From the NCBI GenBank assembly GCA_023091735.1, contig JALKBU010000043.1:1-64000 (forward strand): 64,000 nt of DNA, read 5' to 3'. Within the stretch, counting starts at the first letter, position 1; every line of letters begins with the position of its first letter. The position numbers and the translations under genes are program-made. This DNA comes from Trichomonas tenax. Its lineage: Eukaryota > Parabasalia > Trichomonadida > Trichomonadidae. The notes below the pieces were generated by a model, which saw nothing but the letters and a program-made list of their open reading frames with translations, was not told where the DNA came from and did not search any database. This document shows positions 26,850-37,139 of the stretch, piece by piece.

Positions 26850-29735
26850 ATGAACCCCGTGAGCCTTCGGAAGAGGCTCCGGAGGATACAGCTCCAAGAA
26901 CAAGAGACCGCAGAAGTACGGAATCAAACGAACAAGCAAGTTGAGAATAACAAGTCGGTCGAATTCCAGCAATTATTGGATTCGACTACCAATGCTTGTC
27001 ACAAATTATTCCTGAATTGCTTAAATCAGAACATTTCGAAGTCAGAATCGAAGCGTGCTTTTATGGCCGCCATATATCAAGCACGAATCTTGTTAGGCCG
27101 TCTGTTAGCTTTATATCGCTGGCATAGACAGTCTACGATTTCATCTTCGACTTTGTCCGAGGCGACCTTCAACAATATGATAAATCACGTCGTTAGAAAT
27201 CTTCAAAATATCAACTCAGAGTTCTCAAAAGTTAATAATCTTCGTCCTGAAGAAGAAACAATCGCGGAAGAAAAATTTGAGATCGCAATATCAACAGAAC
27301 TTTCATCGTCATCAATATTCGTTAAATTAATCACTTTCGATTTTCCAAGATCGATATCAAACGTCATCATTCGCAATACAGACTTCTCACTTACGTATTT
27401 CAACAATATTAATATGAGAATCAAAGTGACAAAGGACGACAAGTTCAAATTAAAGAACATATCCTTCAAAACAGATTTCAAAATTAATCAGCAACAAGTA
27501 CAAAGCATAATTGTTGCTATTTCCTCAATACTCGCGAGTGGAACAAACATATTTACAAGACTTGATCGATTTTTGAACTCTTGTCTCAATAATATTGCGC
27601 TTGTTGACTTTGTAGAAAAACTTTCTAAGTACAATAGCAAGTATAAATACAACTTGATATATAAGGACGGAATTATCACAATAATTTTGCCTGAAGGATT
27701 CTCGCAATTCCGTTCTTTCAAAATTTATAGGAAGAACCGAAAGATTGTCGTCCAATCTTGCTACCCACAATATGTTGAAGGCTCAGACTCTTTCCAATAC
27801 GTTATATTTAATGATACTGAACCTGATCATTTAATTCCAAAAATTTTCAACACAGCGTTAACAACATTTATGCACGTTTACATGGATTTGATTCACAAAT
27901 ACGTTAAGCCACTTCTAATTACATTACGAGTTACACGACAAGATAATCACATATATTTCGAATTCAACAATCATCAAGTTATGAGAATTGGTTTCGAGTC
28001 TTCTACTTGCACGCCGCATATTGTTCATGCTCCCGGAATTTTCTACAATCCACATGATATTCTCAACTGCATAAACCAAGGATTACTCAAAACAAGGAGA
28101 GTTTTCAGGTTGCTCATGAACCAGTTCGCGTTGTCAACGATTTTCTTCGACAATGCAAATACATTCTTCTGGGAGAAATGGAAATATTTTACGAAAGAAG
28201 ATTATGTTCCTGTTATTTCGTACTCATCATGTCCCGACTATGTATTCAAGCTTTGTGCCAACCAGGCAACTCCAACACTCGAATTGCTCGTTCCAGTCAC
28301 TGAATACAAAGAGAATTGCCACAAAATCGAGATTTTACCACCGCTAATCGCGGCCATATTCTTACAGATCAGGAAGAACCTCGGATCTTCCGCAGTTTCC
28401 ACAAAATCTAGAATTACTTACACTCCAGACTCAGTTTCGATTGCTTCTATAGAGTTTTCGCCAACAGGAAAGTATCAAATTCAAATCATCGGTAATGATT
28501 ATAACAGCTGTGCATATAAAATTCATGGAAATTATATCTCTTCCCGCTTCAATGAATACTTTGCACATATTTCTTCATCATTCTCTAAGCTGTTTAATGT
28601 CGCTAAACAGATTTCTCAGAGTGATATTATTCAAGCTTCAAATGATTTATATCCAACAATTGACATCAATTACATGCCTGAGCATATCCCTGCTTTCCAT
28701 ATTAGTCTCGTTGGCATGCACAGACTCGCTTCAACAACAAGATCCGTTGATTTAGTTTTGAGACACGATGAATGCGTGAAGATCGACTTAACATTCGCTA
28801 GATACTGCAAAGTCCATCAGTGCGTGTACGACATAATTACAAGCAATTCAATCAACAAGCTTGGTGCATTCATTTCGTCTGCTTTAATGCAATTATGCAT
28901 CTTCCAAGACACATTCCTCAGCTGCTCGAATCGTCCTCTTTGGTCGTTGTCTTCTTTGTCCAAAGAGAACTATTTCTCGCTGATCTTCCAGCGCCATTAT
29001 ACAATGAACATTTCTTGGAAGCAGGCGCATGTTTTCCATGTAATTATTCCAAAAGTTTCTCCATCACTCGTTCTACAGATCGCTTTGAGAAAGTTCCCAG
29101 GATTTTCACCAGAGAAGAGACTTTCTCATCCTACACTCAGCGTTAACACATCGCAGCTCGCAAACTTGAAGATGTATATAGAAGAATTCTTCTTGGACAG
29201 AGATGCGCTCCTTTACGCGAAATTCCATCCAATGCAGCAAAGCGATGACAAGATGAAAGTCTTCGAACCAAACGAGCAATCGCAGTGGTTCCATTTGCAA
29301 GCTCTCATGCTTAACAGCGGCCTTGACGTAAGGCTTGCTCAATGGAATCCAACAGCTGACAGAATACTGAAAGCTTTCTCGATGTTCTCGTCAACAAGAA
29401 ATCTTATGCGTGTAAGGCTCATTTTCTTGTCACGCATTGCACAAAGACCAGAATCTGTTGGTGTTGCTGTTGCCAGAACAATGGAAGAGATCGCAAATCT
29501 TCCAGGTATCGATTGGATGTCGTTCGTACGCAAAGCAACATTCGAACAAGATCCGGAGATCCAAGTTAAGTTCCAATCTGTTGCTTTCGATCATGGACAA
29601 TTCTCAATTAAGATCTCTTTGGTAGATGAGTCCACAAGAGTTCAAATTATCTCTGATATTGGAGGTGCTGATGATGTTGTTAACTTCCAGACATTCTCAA
29701 TATGGATTAACAATATCATCCATATGTATATGTAA
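26850..29735 (+). CDS. MED14: Probable Mediator complex subunit 14
   Basis: A 961-residue protein. Its N-terminal part has the MED14 signature: a short helical bundle followed by ARILLGRLLALYRWHRQST at about residue 80, which matches the family pattern in which RLLAL is followed by xxW (RLLALVKWA in animals). The rest is a long mixed alpha/beta protein without transmembrane segments, consistent with the repeated folds of the MED14 backbone, and the length is near that of small MED14 proteins. By family knowledge it links the head, middle and tail of Mediator and bridges transcription factors to RNA polymerase II in the nucleus. The first 40 residues are basic. No clear initiator lies before the ATG. 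The call rests on one diagnostic motif and overall shape, so it is moderate. Confidence 0.6.
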   Translation: MNPVSLRKRLRRIQLQEQETAEVRNQTNKQVENNKSVEFQQLLDSTTNACHKLFLNCLNQNISKSESKRAFMAAIYQARILLGRLLALYRWHRQSTISSSTLSEATFNNMINHVVRNLQNINSEFSKVNNLRPEEETIAEEKFEIAISTELSSSSIFVKLITFDFPRSISNVIIRNTDFSLTYFNNINMRIKVTKDDKFKLKNISFKTDFKINQQQVQSIIVAISSILASGTNIFTRLDRFLNSCLNNIALVDFVEKLSKYNSKYKYNLIYKDGIITIILPEGFSQFRSFKIYRKNRKIVVQSCYPQYVEGSDSFQYVIFNDTEPDHLIPKIFNTALTTFMHVYMDLIHKYVKPLLITLRVTRQDNHIYFEFNNHQVMRIGFESSTCTPHIVHAPGIFYNPHDILNCINQGLLKTRRVFRLLMNQFALSTIFFDNANTFFWEKWKYFTKEDYVPVISYSSCPDYVFKLCANQATPTLELLVPVTEYKENCHKIEILPPLIAAIFLQIRKNLGSSAVSTKSRITYTPDSVSIASIEFSPTGKYQIQIIGNDYNSCAYKIHGNYISSRFNEYFAHISSSFSKLFNVAKQISQSDIIQASNDLYPTIDINYMPEHIPAFHISLVGMHRLASTTRSVDLVLRHDECVKIDLTFARYCKVHQCVYDIITSNSINKLGAFISSALMQLCIFQDTFLSCSNRPLWSLSSLSKENYFSLIFQRHYTMNISWKQAHVFHVIIPKVSPSLVLQIALRKFPGFSPEKRLSHPTLSVNTSQLANLKMYIEEFFLDRDALLYAKFHPMQQSDDKMKVFEPNEQSQWFHLQALMLNSGLDVRLAQWNPTADRILKAFSMFSSTRNLMRVRLIFLSRIAQRPESVGVAVARTMEEIANLPGIDWMSFVRKATFEQDPEIQVKFQSVAFDHGQFSIKISLVDESTRVQIISDIGGADDVVNFQTFSIWINNIIHMYM

Positions 29736-30853
29736 GAATATTTATTAAATAAAAGGTGTTTTTTGATTAATATATCCAACAACTATTTAACTTCAAATTT
29801 CATTCTCACCCAAAAATTAATAATATTTTTTTTGGTTTATCAAAATGAAAACATTAAGATTTGATTTTAGTTATAGTTCAAACTTTTGGATCTAATTCTA
29901 ATGTTTTTAGAACTATGTGATTATTATGATAAAAATGATTAGATATTAATAAAAGAGAGCCTCTGTTTTATAATAATTATTATATTCAGAACTTTCGGAT
30001 CATAATCTTATATAACAAATGTTATTAGACAATTTTATTAAATTTGAAATGATATTAATAAAATTGAACCATTTGTTTGATGGGAATTATTATAAGTAGT
30101 TCATTTGGATCTCATCCTAATGCTTTTTATGTTATTTGAGCAAATTGAGTACTAGGACACATAACTTTTACCTTTGGACACTTCTACGAGGACACATGCA
30201 GATACGTACAACACTTTTCTTCTAGAAACGCCAAAAGTTGGAGCCTATCCTATCACGAAATCAACTAACCTATGCGCGTGCCACGCACCTCGCGCACTAT
30301 TAGTTCATTTTTGACCATATTTAATTTCGTCGAAAACTAAATTCAAGTATTTCAATGTCAATTTAAAGATGACACTAATATCCATATGCTTGCGCATTGT
30401 TTCCAATATTTCTGGGTGGCATCCTTCATTTGATTACCGAAATTCATTGGAGATTTATTTCAAATCTCTCCAATCTTGCTGATCATCATTATTACTTTGT
30501 AAATAACTAAAATCAAAAAAGTCTAGATGGAAGCGTTCGCTCTCTAGCGATCCCAGACCCTTCCTTTCTTCAATTTAACCGCAAATCCTTAATTGATGGT
30601 CCCTGCGGATGTATCCATCAAATCCTTTGAAATTCTGGGAAATCAAATTTTTATTTCCAGCTCAAATCCGCTGATTTAGGTTCAGCAGCCTTCTATGTCC
30701 TATGCCTCTGTTGTTGATTAGTAAAAATACACTTCATTTTAAATTGATTTTTTGCAATATTTTTCACTTTTGACTGCTAAGTGAATCTACCATCCTCGTC
30801 ATCAAACACTAAGTTCACCCCAACTGGGGTCAGTACCGAAAGTCCGTTCATCT
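29736..30853. other. Intergenic DNA with G+C-richer blocks
   Basis: 29736-30130 is A+T-rich. 30130-30310 and 30510-30620 are unusually G+C-rich for intergenic DNA here (for instance ATGCGCGTGCCACGCACC near 30270, able to form a small hairpin with the following CGCGCA). There is no open frame or recognised RNA. They may be pieces of a dispersed repeat, which only a genome search can tell. Confidence 0.3.
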
Positions 30854-31141
30854 TTAATAAGCGATTAAAATTAATTCTACGGTTACAATATCTCTTCCAT
30901 CCTTCGGTAATATTATTCTTTCGCCCCCAGTGACACTATAAAGAGTTATTTCAAATGATGAATTAAAACCATTAACTGGGTAGAATTTAGTAGGAGCTAA
31001 TGTATCATTAGCGATACATAAGAATGATTCATCACCAATATTAGATAATGATGACTTTACTGCGACAATTCCTCTATTCCATACGTTATGAAATTTAATT
31101 TTATTTATGCTGTCGTTACTATCGAATCCAATTTTTGGCAT
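30854..31141 (-). CDS. Small orphan ORF, 95 aa
   Basis: Starts at ATG with MPKIGFDSNDSINKIKFHNV and looks like a beta-rich soluble protein (SFEITLYSVTGGERIILPKD, ending VTVELILIAY). No domain is recognised. The beta-sandwich pattern could be that of a viral or element-encoded structural protein, but nothing nearby supports that. The upstream DNA (31141-31260) contains several repeats of ATTCCA and no clear initiator. It could be a fragment of a longer lost gene. Confidence 0.4.
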   Translation of the reverse strand: MPKIGFDSNDSINKIKFHNVWNRGIVAVKSSLSNIGDESFLCIANDTLAPTKFYPVNGFNSSFEITLYSVTGGERIILPKDGRDIVTVELILIAY

Positions 31142-31378
31142 ATGGAATAACAGTCATTATTCCAAATTGGTGGTTATTCCAAAATAGGGTTTGATTCCAA
31201 ATTCACTTTATTCGCATAAAGTCACCTTTATTCCAATAAACTTTTTTATTCCATTAAACTCCAATATATATTTATAATTGTGATGAGATTAAATAAAATT
31301 GAACCATATTTTGATGAGGATTGATATTTCTAGAAGTTTTTTTTATAGATAATCGTCGATTAAATTTTACATCCCAGT

Positions 31379-31386
31379 TCATTTTT
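31379..31386 (+). promoter_or_regulatory. Initiator of the gene at 31394
   Basis: TCATTTTT with predicted +1 A at 31381, 13 bases before the ATG. Confidence 0.6.
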
Positions 31387-31393
31387 TTATTAA

Positions 31394-31834
31394 ATGACGA
31401 TAAAGTTGAGTATTGTTGAAGCAATACCAACATCGTTCATTGATGATTTCACAGATGAAACGTGGATTGTCATCAACTCAAATAGGAGCCAAAGTCCCGT
31501 TTCTTCGCTGCAATTTAAAATAAATAAAGCAACATACGTTGATTCGTCCGTTTCAATTGCAGTCGATCTCAATAACTTAGATAGCGGCTATTTATACTTC
31601 ACACTCTGCGTTTTCGATGTTAATAAAGAAGATATTATTCCACTCGCAAGAACAAAAGTGAAAATCGGTAATGTGCCACTCGATAGCATCTCGCACTTCC
31701 AAATTCCATTGTATGGGGTTTTAAATACAGAAGATCAAATAATGACTTTAACTTTAGTTGGATCTCTGATAAAATCAGACCTAAACAACGAAATACATCA
31801 GAAAATTAGTGGCTCTAATGCCTACATTTTCTAG
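31394..31834 (+). CDS. Small beta-rich protein, unknown function
   Basis: A 146-residue soluble protein with alternating hydrophobic strands (ATYVDSSVSIAVDLNNLDSG, YLYFTLCVFDVNKEDIIPLA, then ARTKVKIGNVPL and DQIMTLTLVGSLIKS). The order of strands and the phrase LYFTLCVFD resemble a C2-type or similar beta-sandwich domain, and GNVPLDSISHFQIPLYG would suit the later strands. This is inference; no calcium-binding aspartate set can be made out. No signal peptide or membrane helix. The gene has a good initiator and ends in TAG. Confidence 0.7.
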   Translation: MTIKLSIVEAIPTSFIDDFTDETWIVINSNRSQSPVSSLQFKINKATYVDSSVSIAVDLNNLDSGYLYFTLCVFDVNKEDIIPLARTKVKIGNVPLDSISHFQIPLYGVLNTEDQIMTLTLVGSLIKSDLNNEIHQKISGSNAYIF

Positions 31835-32074
31835 TTTTACTGGAAAATATTTTCTCAATATTCCATTACAATATATATTACTTTGATAACTATGTTTGTT
31901 ATGTATAAAAACGTATGTGTTTACAAATTTATTACTACAAATTTTTCGAAGCAATTGTTGATTTTTTCATTTAATTCAAAAGAAACAAACATTAGATTTA
32001 TTTGTCAATATAACATATAACTCATCATATATGATTGACTGATAGTCGATCATATAATAATAAAATTATTATAA
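31835..32074. other. Short A+T-rich spacer between convergent genes
   Basis: Nothing supportable seen. Confidence 0.5.
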
Positions 32075-33136
32075 TTAGTTGTATGACTTAGAATCACCTG
32101 TCATATTGATCATTGGCTGGTTCCATTTCAAGACAGTTGAAATAGAGTTAAGCCAGTCTCCAATTGGTGACTTTTTGCAAACAGTTGGAAGTGGAAATGC
32201 CGAAATTCTTACGAGAAGCTCAGCTCCTTTCTTCAGTTGCGTCTTCTTAGAATCATAGCTGACATCATACGGCTGGTTCGATCTATCGCTGTCTCCAATC
32301 TTTATTGTGATCAAACAACAGTCAGGGAGAACAATCGGCTGCGTGTTTAATGAGTGTCCACAAATTGGAGTGAAAAGAATCGAAGAAACAGAAGGATGAA
32401 CCATACATCCACCAGCACTTAGATTGTACGCTGTGCTTCCTGTTGCCGTTGATATAATAAGTCCATCGCCTATTACTTCAGTGAAAAACTCGCCATCAAC
32501 GAACGCTTCAATTGCACAGACCGATGACGATGTGCTGGGCATGATAACGATATCATTTGTAGCTTGAAGGTGGTCAACGATCTGATCGTCAACCTTTAAC
32601 TCACCAAAGAGCCTCGTTCTAGAGTTAATATATAAAACTCCTCTAATTAAGTCTTCAATCGCATCTTTGTAGTCCTCCATGTAGAACTGCGTCAAGAAGC
32701 CAAGAGAACCAGCAGCAAATGATAAAATAGGTGGACAAAATTCTGGGAATAAACTTGACAAGTGCAATAATGTTCCATCGCCTCCAAAAAGTAGAACAAA
32801 GTCGATATTTGTGTGTTCCTGAGCATTGAAAGGCTCCCAAAACGTAAACATTTTCTCGGCATCGAAAACGTATTGTTCGACATAAACGTTAAAACGCTTC
32901 AATTTCGCTAAATAAAGAGCAGCTTTGATCATATATTCCCTAGCGACCGGATCATTGATCTTTTCGATGACCAAACACGAAGATGGACGGTGCATCCATT
33001 CAAGATGCATCGAACCGTCCTTTTCTCCGAACAAACTGAACGGAGAAACTCTAAAGTTGGTCTTCGGGATTATGTCATCGAGTCGTGAACACGACTCTAA
33101 CATTGCGCCATTGAAGAAACTCAACTTATTTTGCAT
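32075..33136 (-). CDS. NADK: NAD kinase
   Basis: Phosphorylates NAD to NADP with ATP. The 353-residue protein has the ATP/NAD-kinase signature LLFGGDGTLLHLS with GGDG at residues 118-121, then PPILSFAAGSLGFLTQF (the family GSLGFLT), the NDIVIMPS strand replacing the usual N-E/D motif, and DGLIISTATGSTAYNLSAGG with the glycine-rich TATGSTAY loop. SILFTPICGHSLNTQPIVLP completes the C-terminal beta domain. The length fits eukaryotic NAD kinases without long extensions. No targeting peptide is seen, so it is probably cytosolic. I moved the start from a TTG four codons upstream to ATG 33136, which follows a TCATA sequence directly. The catalytic Asp of GGDG is present, so it should be active. Confidence 0.96.
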   Translation of the reverse strand: MQNKLSFFNGAMLESCSRLDDIIPKTNFRVSPFSLFGEKDGSMHLEWMHRPSSCLVIEKINDPVAREYMIKAALYLAKLKRFNVYVEQYVFDAEKMFTFWEPFNAQEHTNIDFVLLFGGDGTLLHLSSLFPEFCPPILSFAAGSLGFLTQFYMEDYKDAIEDLIRGVLYINSRTRLFGELKVDDQIVDHLQATNDIVIMPSTSSSVCAIEAFVDGEFFTEVIGDGLIISTATGSTAYNLSAGGCMVHPSVSSILFTPICGHSLNTQPIVLPDCCLITIKIGDSDRSNQPYDVSYDSKKTQLKKGAELLVRISAFPLPTVCKKSPIGDWLNSISTVLKWNQPMINMTGDSKSYN

Positions 33137-33148
33137 TATGATTTTCAA

Positions 33149-34029
33149 TTCGAAATTATCGTTTTTATTGAGAAACTTTATATCTCATATAAACATAGCA
33201 TGTTTCATAATTTTGGAAATTTGAATTAAAATTGATCGTTTTTTGTGGTGCAAATATTTCAAATTAATTATATCATCATATCGGAATACAGCTTTTCTAG
33301 ATTATAGACTCATGTGAAACAATGCGTTTAATAGAATTCTACAGATGTATATCCCTGCATCGTCGAGATACACACTAAATTAATAAAAAAATGCTAAATA
33401 CAGATGTGTTATTTGGAGTGCATCACATCAAGAAAATTATAAACAGCATACTAGTTATTATATTCATATACTAGAGTACTGATATATACTTTGACATCAA
33501 GTTATATATTGCTGCAACCTTTATATCAATACTTGTGCTAAAACATATTCTCCCGATGATCAAATTATCTAAAAAATTGTGTTTTTATAAATTTAAATCA
33601 TTAACAATATAACACACAACAAATTAATGCTGTTTTCTAAATATTGCAAAATCAAATCGGAATCTCATATTTTTGCAATCAAATATTGTTTATAAAATTG
33701 ATTCGAAACTCAAAGGATTCATCAGAAGAAGGTACCTATGATAATGGATGTTTAGAAATTCCTCTAAATTCCTTCCTTCCCTCCCCAAAGTTGCAAAAAT
33801 TTTTGCAAACCCCTCATTGATCTTGTTTCATTATGATTGATATTTCTTGGATTTGTATCAGTATGGACATATGCAAAGGTATACAAGCATGCCGAGCTGA
33901 ATGAATACATTCAGATTTAATGCACCATTGTTGAGTTAAAAATGAATTTATAACTCCAAGTAAAATATTGATAATAAGGTTATACACAATCCAAAAAGAT
34001 AAAGAATTCATGAATATAAAGACACAGCA
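33149..34029. other. Intergenic DNA, 0.9 kb
   Basis: A+T-rich with no supportable gene, repeat or motif. Confidence 0.5.
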
Positions 34030-34977
34030 ATGTTATTTTCTTTATCAGAAAATCTCAAAAAAATGATTGTGATTTTCTTTGTTTTATCATCTCAAAAATG
34101 TGACACATTTTTGAGTCCTGACACAGGCCCAGCTGTTGGGTGCTACTGCCCGGCGAAAGGGAAGACCGTGTGCATAAATTCTACAACGAATTCGTATTAT
34201 TTAGTTTTCAATAGATTAAGTAACACGACTGTGATCAAACACTATCACACGTATTATCAAAACGAACAGCCATATTTCGATTTCCAAGCAATTTATTCTT
34301 CTTTACTTTACGCAATTCATTCTAACACATTTAAATCTTCATATGAATTCCAAATCCCAGATAATTCATGCAATTGTATATCGACGTTCCTTGGAGGCGT
34401 CTGTCCTGATGGAATTTTAATTACAAACGGCGCTGAACAAGTAATCAATTTCCAATCTTCAATAGATAATTATTATAATATAGATAATGCTTCACAAAAA
34501 TGCATATTTGTATCAGATACATCAGATTTTACACTTAGTGGAATATTTTCATCAAATAATGCCAAAGATGAAATTTGTATTTATCAAAATCAATTAATTA
34601 ATTGCATCAAAGATAAAGAAGACTTCTATCTCAATATTGGGCCTAAAAATAGAACCACTTTAATTAAATTAAATCTTTATGAAAGATTAAAAATAAGAAA
34701 ATTCACACTCTATGTAAATGGAACCTCAGACAAAAACTTAATATACTTTGGACCTCCTAATGCAGTTCCTGTTACTCCAATTCCTTTGCCCAAAAAATAT
34801 AATTATATTGAAACGTTATCAATGTATCCAATCATTGCTCTATCAGTATCAACAGTATTCTTCGTCTTTTCTTGCATCCTTTTGTTCAAAGTCAATTCGT
34901 GCTTTGGAAAATGTTCTGGACAAGCAGATCAAGGTCCACAAATTGCAAAGATGCCAAGTGAGCTCATTACTGGCTAA
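34030..34977 (+). CDS. Type I surface protein, unknown function
   Basis: A 315-residue protein with an N-terminal hydrophobic stretch (KKMIVIFFVLSSQ, residues about 13-25) that could be a signal peptide. A Cys-rich ectodomain follows (VGCYCPAKGKTVC; CNCISTFLGGVCPDG). A single membrane helix lies at about residues 265-290 (YPIIALSVSTVFFVFSCILL) with a short polar tail ending LITG. This layout, with several N-glycosylation sites such as NSTT, NTTV and NGTS, is that of a type I plasma-membrane protein. I do not recognise the family. A second possible start is the Met at residue 15, which would make the signal peptide cleaner. No strong initiator is visible near either. Confidence 0.7.
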   Translation: MLFSLSENLKKMIVIFFVLSSQKCDTFLSPDTGPAVGCYCPAKGKTVCINSTTNSYYLVFNRLSNTTVIKHYHTYYQNEQPYFDFQAIYSSLLYAIHSNTFKSSYEFQIPDNSCNCISTFLGGVCPDGILITNGAEQVINFQSSIDNYYNIDNASQKCIFVSDTSDFTLSGIFSSNNAKDEICIYQNQLINCIKDKEDFYLNIGPKNRTTLIKLNLYERLKIRKFTLYVNGTSDKNLIYFGPPNAVPVTPIPLPKKYNYIETLSMYPIIALSVSTVFFVFSCILLFKVNSCFGKCSGQADQGPQIAKMPSELITG

Positions 34978-35068
34978 TTTATTCAAATTTTATTATTTGT
35001 TTAATTTTCGATCATGCACATGTTAAAAATTTAGTTTGTTTACTTTGAAACAAGAGAATAGTATTTTA

Positions 35069-36250
35069 TTAGAGGGTGTAAGCGAGCTTCTGTCCAGAAA
35101 GTCCGAATTTGTTGCCGCATGTCTTGCGGTAGATGAGAACAGCGAAGAAAATCACTAAGATTAAAGCAACAATGATGAGAGACTTAATCGTCCATGATAA
35201 TCCAGAAGCTTTAGTTGTGGAGCTCATGAGAGCCCAGCAATCTTTGTAATCCGCATTGGTAATTGTTTGTGTTTTAGTTGAATCTGTTGTGGGGTTCTTT
35301 TCAAGTGTTACTCCCTTATAGAAGTCCTTATCGATCCTTGAACTGGATGTAATTAAATCTCTGAATTGAATATATAAATCATTGTCGCTCTTTTTGACAG
35401 CGTATGCCGTTCTCTCGTTAATAATGCTAATTCCAATGATTGTGTATTCATGCGAAATGTAAATCGAAGCCTTTCCGGAGTTCACAGCGAAATTTATAAA
35501 TTGGCCAGGATCAAACAGACTTCCCTCAGTATTAAGGTCAGTAACGACATCAGCTGTGTTGGAGCTGTATGTCATATACTGAAAAAGCATGCTCTTTCCA
35601 TGAAATGTTGTCAAAGAATCCTTATCATTGTTATGTGTAATGTTTCCGTACCTAAATACGGCATCACCAGACGATTTAGCATAGGCACAGTTCTGTCCAT
35701 CGCAAGAATCAACGAGAATTGTGTTGATTGTGAACTTGTCCGAGGCAGTAACCTTGAAAGCGGATCCAGATGACGATGCTGAGCATGCCCTGAAGCAGAC
35801 ATTCCCCATGCTGACAGATGCAATGTCAAATGCGAATGCACCGCCTTTTTCACCTTTGCAACTATCGAAACCAACATTATTGAGCTTAAATGTTGCCGAT
35901 GATTTGATGTTTGGGCAGGAGATGGCACCAGATCCGGATGAAGATGTGCATTTAGAGAATGCGCAAGAGATAATTTCGTACTCAATATCTTGAGCAAGCG
36001 TTTCTGTTGAAGTAAACAACATGTTCGACCTCACAACAGAGTCAAGAACGATGGAGGTGTTCAATGAATGCCTGAACTGTGTGTTGTAGGCGGCAAAATT
36101 ATTTTTCACATGGAAAACTGTGGAAATATGGCGTGAAAACATCGAGTTTTTGATTTTCAGGTTCATTGAAGTCGATATATATGGTGAAATCGATATTCTA
36201 TTGGAAGCACGAAGCGCAGAGATTGTTAAATTCATTGTGAAGTGATGCAT
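35069..36250 (-). CDS. Membrane-anchored beta-helix surface protein
   Basis: A 393-residue protein. Residues about 90-300 show short irregular repeats with the look of a right-handed parallel beta-helix (IISCAFSKCTSSSGSGAIS, FDSCKGEKGGAFAFD, FRACSASSSGSAFKV). These resemble the GGAI/FxxC pattern of polymorphic outer-membrane-type proteins known in trichomonads. A membrane helix lies at about residues 352-372 (SLIIVALILVIFFAVLIYR) and a short basic tail ends GLSGQKLAYTL. The N-terminus lacks a clear signal peptide, and no initiator is close to the ATG, so the true start may be different or the gene 5'-truncated. Likely a cell-surface protein facing the host or bacteria; this role is inference. 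Confidence 0.68.
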   Translation of the reverse strand: MHHFTMNLTISALRASNRISISPYISTSMNLKIKNSMFSRHISTVFHVKNNFAAYNTQFRHSLNTSIVLDSVVRSNMLFTSTETLAQDIEYEIISCAFSKCTSSSGSGAISCPNIKSSATFKLNNVGFDSCKGEKGGAFAFDIASVSMGNVCFRACSASSSGSAFKVTASDKFTINTILVDSCDGQNCAYAKSSGDAVFRYGNITHNNDKDSLTTFHGKSMLFQYMTYSSNTADVVTDLNTEGSLFDPGQFINFAVNSGKASIYISHEYTIIGISIINERTAYAVKKSDNDLYIQFRDLITSSSRIDKDFYKGVTLEKNPTTDSTKTQTITNADYKDCWALMSSTTKASGLSWTIKSLIIVALILVIFFAVLIYRKTCGNKFGLSGQKLAYTL

Positions 36251-37139
36251 TCAATTCTTTAACCGTTTGTAAAATTTCGATTATTTTTGGGATATTTGAG
36301 CAAAACAATATTAATTTCTCGGTAAAATTTAAATAGCTTTTATGAAAAGTTAGAAAAAATTTTATAACATTTGACATTTCAGCAGTTTACATGACAAAAT
36401 ATCTATTATATTATTTACATGACATATTTCAATTAATAAACGTTCATCCCAACCTTTCCTTCATTTCTAAAGTCAGGAATCAAGTTTTAGACTTTTAATC
36501 CATCACATTACATTAAAGATTTAATGCCTGTAGTATTATCATTTAATTTTATTATAATATTGGTTTCATAATAAGATTTCGATTTCATTCGCGTAAAAAT
36601 CTTCTTTATTTATGTTCTTTTTATGTTTATCTGTCACTCCATGATGTGATGTGTGTTACATTGTTAAGCAAAATCACATTTGATTTGATGATATCATTGT
36701 TCTTCAAAGTCAAATATTTCTTTTCACTTTTTTCACAAAATGAAGAAATTAACAATAAAATAGAGCACCAGCGACACATCAGCTATGCCACCTTTTTAAG
36801 AGTAAGCTTGATTTGGCGGTTTTGAGCAAATATGATCGAAAGCTCACAGTAAACTAAGCTGCAGATGAGGAATTTATGGTGCTAAAGAACACCGTCGAAG
36901 CAGAGAAGTTTCTTGAGATCATAACTCTTATATTACCATCAATAATTCCATTTCAAAAATAGATTTTTCCCAACCAAATAGTGATTAATTTTTAAACAAG
37001 AATGATATAAATAGATAGAAAATGCAGTGACCTATATATTCCAAAATAAAATAGCTAACTTAATCAATCAGATCATTATAAAACCTCAATTTTTTATAAC
37101 CGTGAGAATTTTTTCCACAATTCAAAATACATTCCAAAA
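36251..37139. other. Intergenic DNA with two ACATG motifs
   Basis: Two close copies of TTTACATGACA lie at 36386-36396 and 36414-36424, about 140-170 bases before the ATG of the beta-helix gene. The remainder is A+T-rich with no supportable gene. Confidence 0.45.

Noticed and set aside
30510..30620. Possible small nuclear RNA or tRNA fragment
   Set aside because: No cloverleaf, Sm site or U6-type ACAGAGA box was found by eye.
32975..33020. Imperfect palindrome within the NAD kinase gene
   Set aside because: It lies in conserved coding sequence and is imperfect; chance is sufficient.
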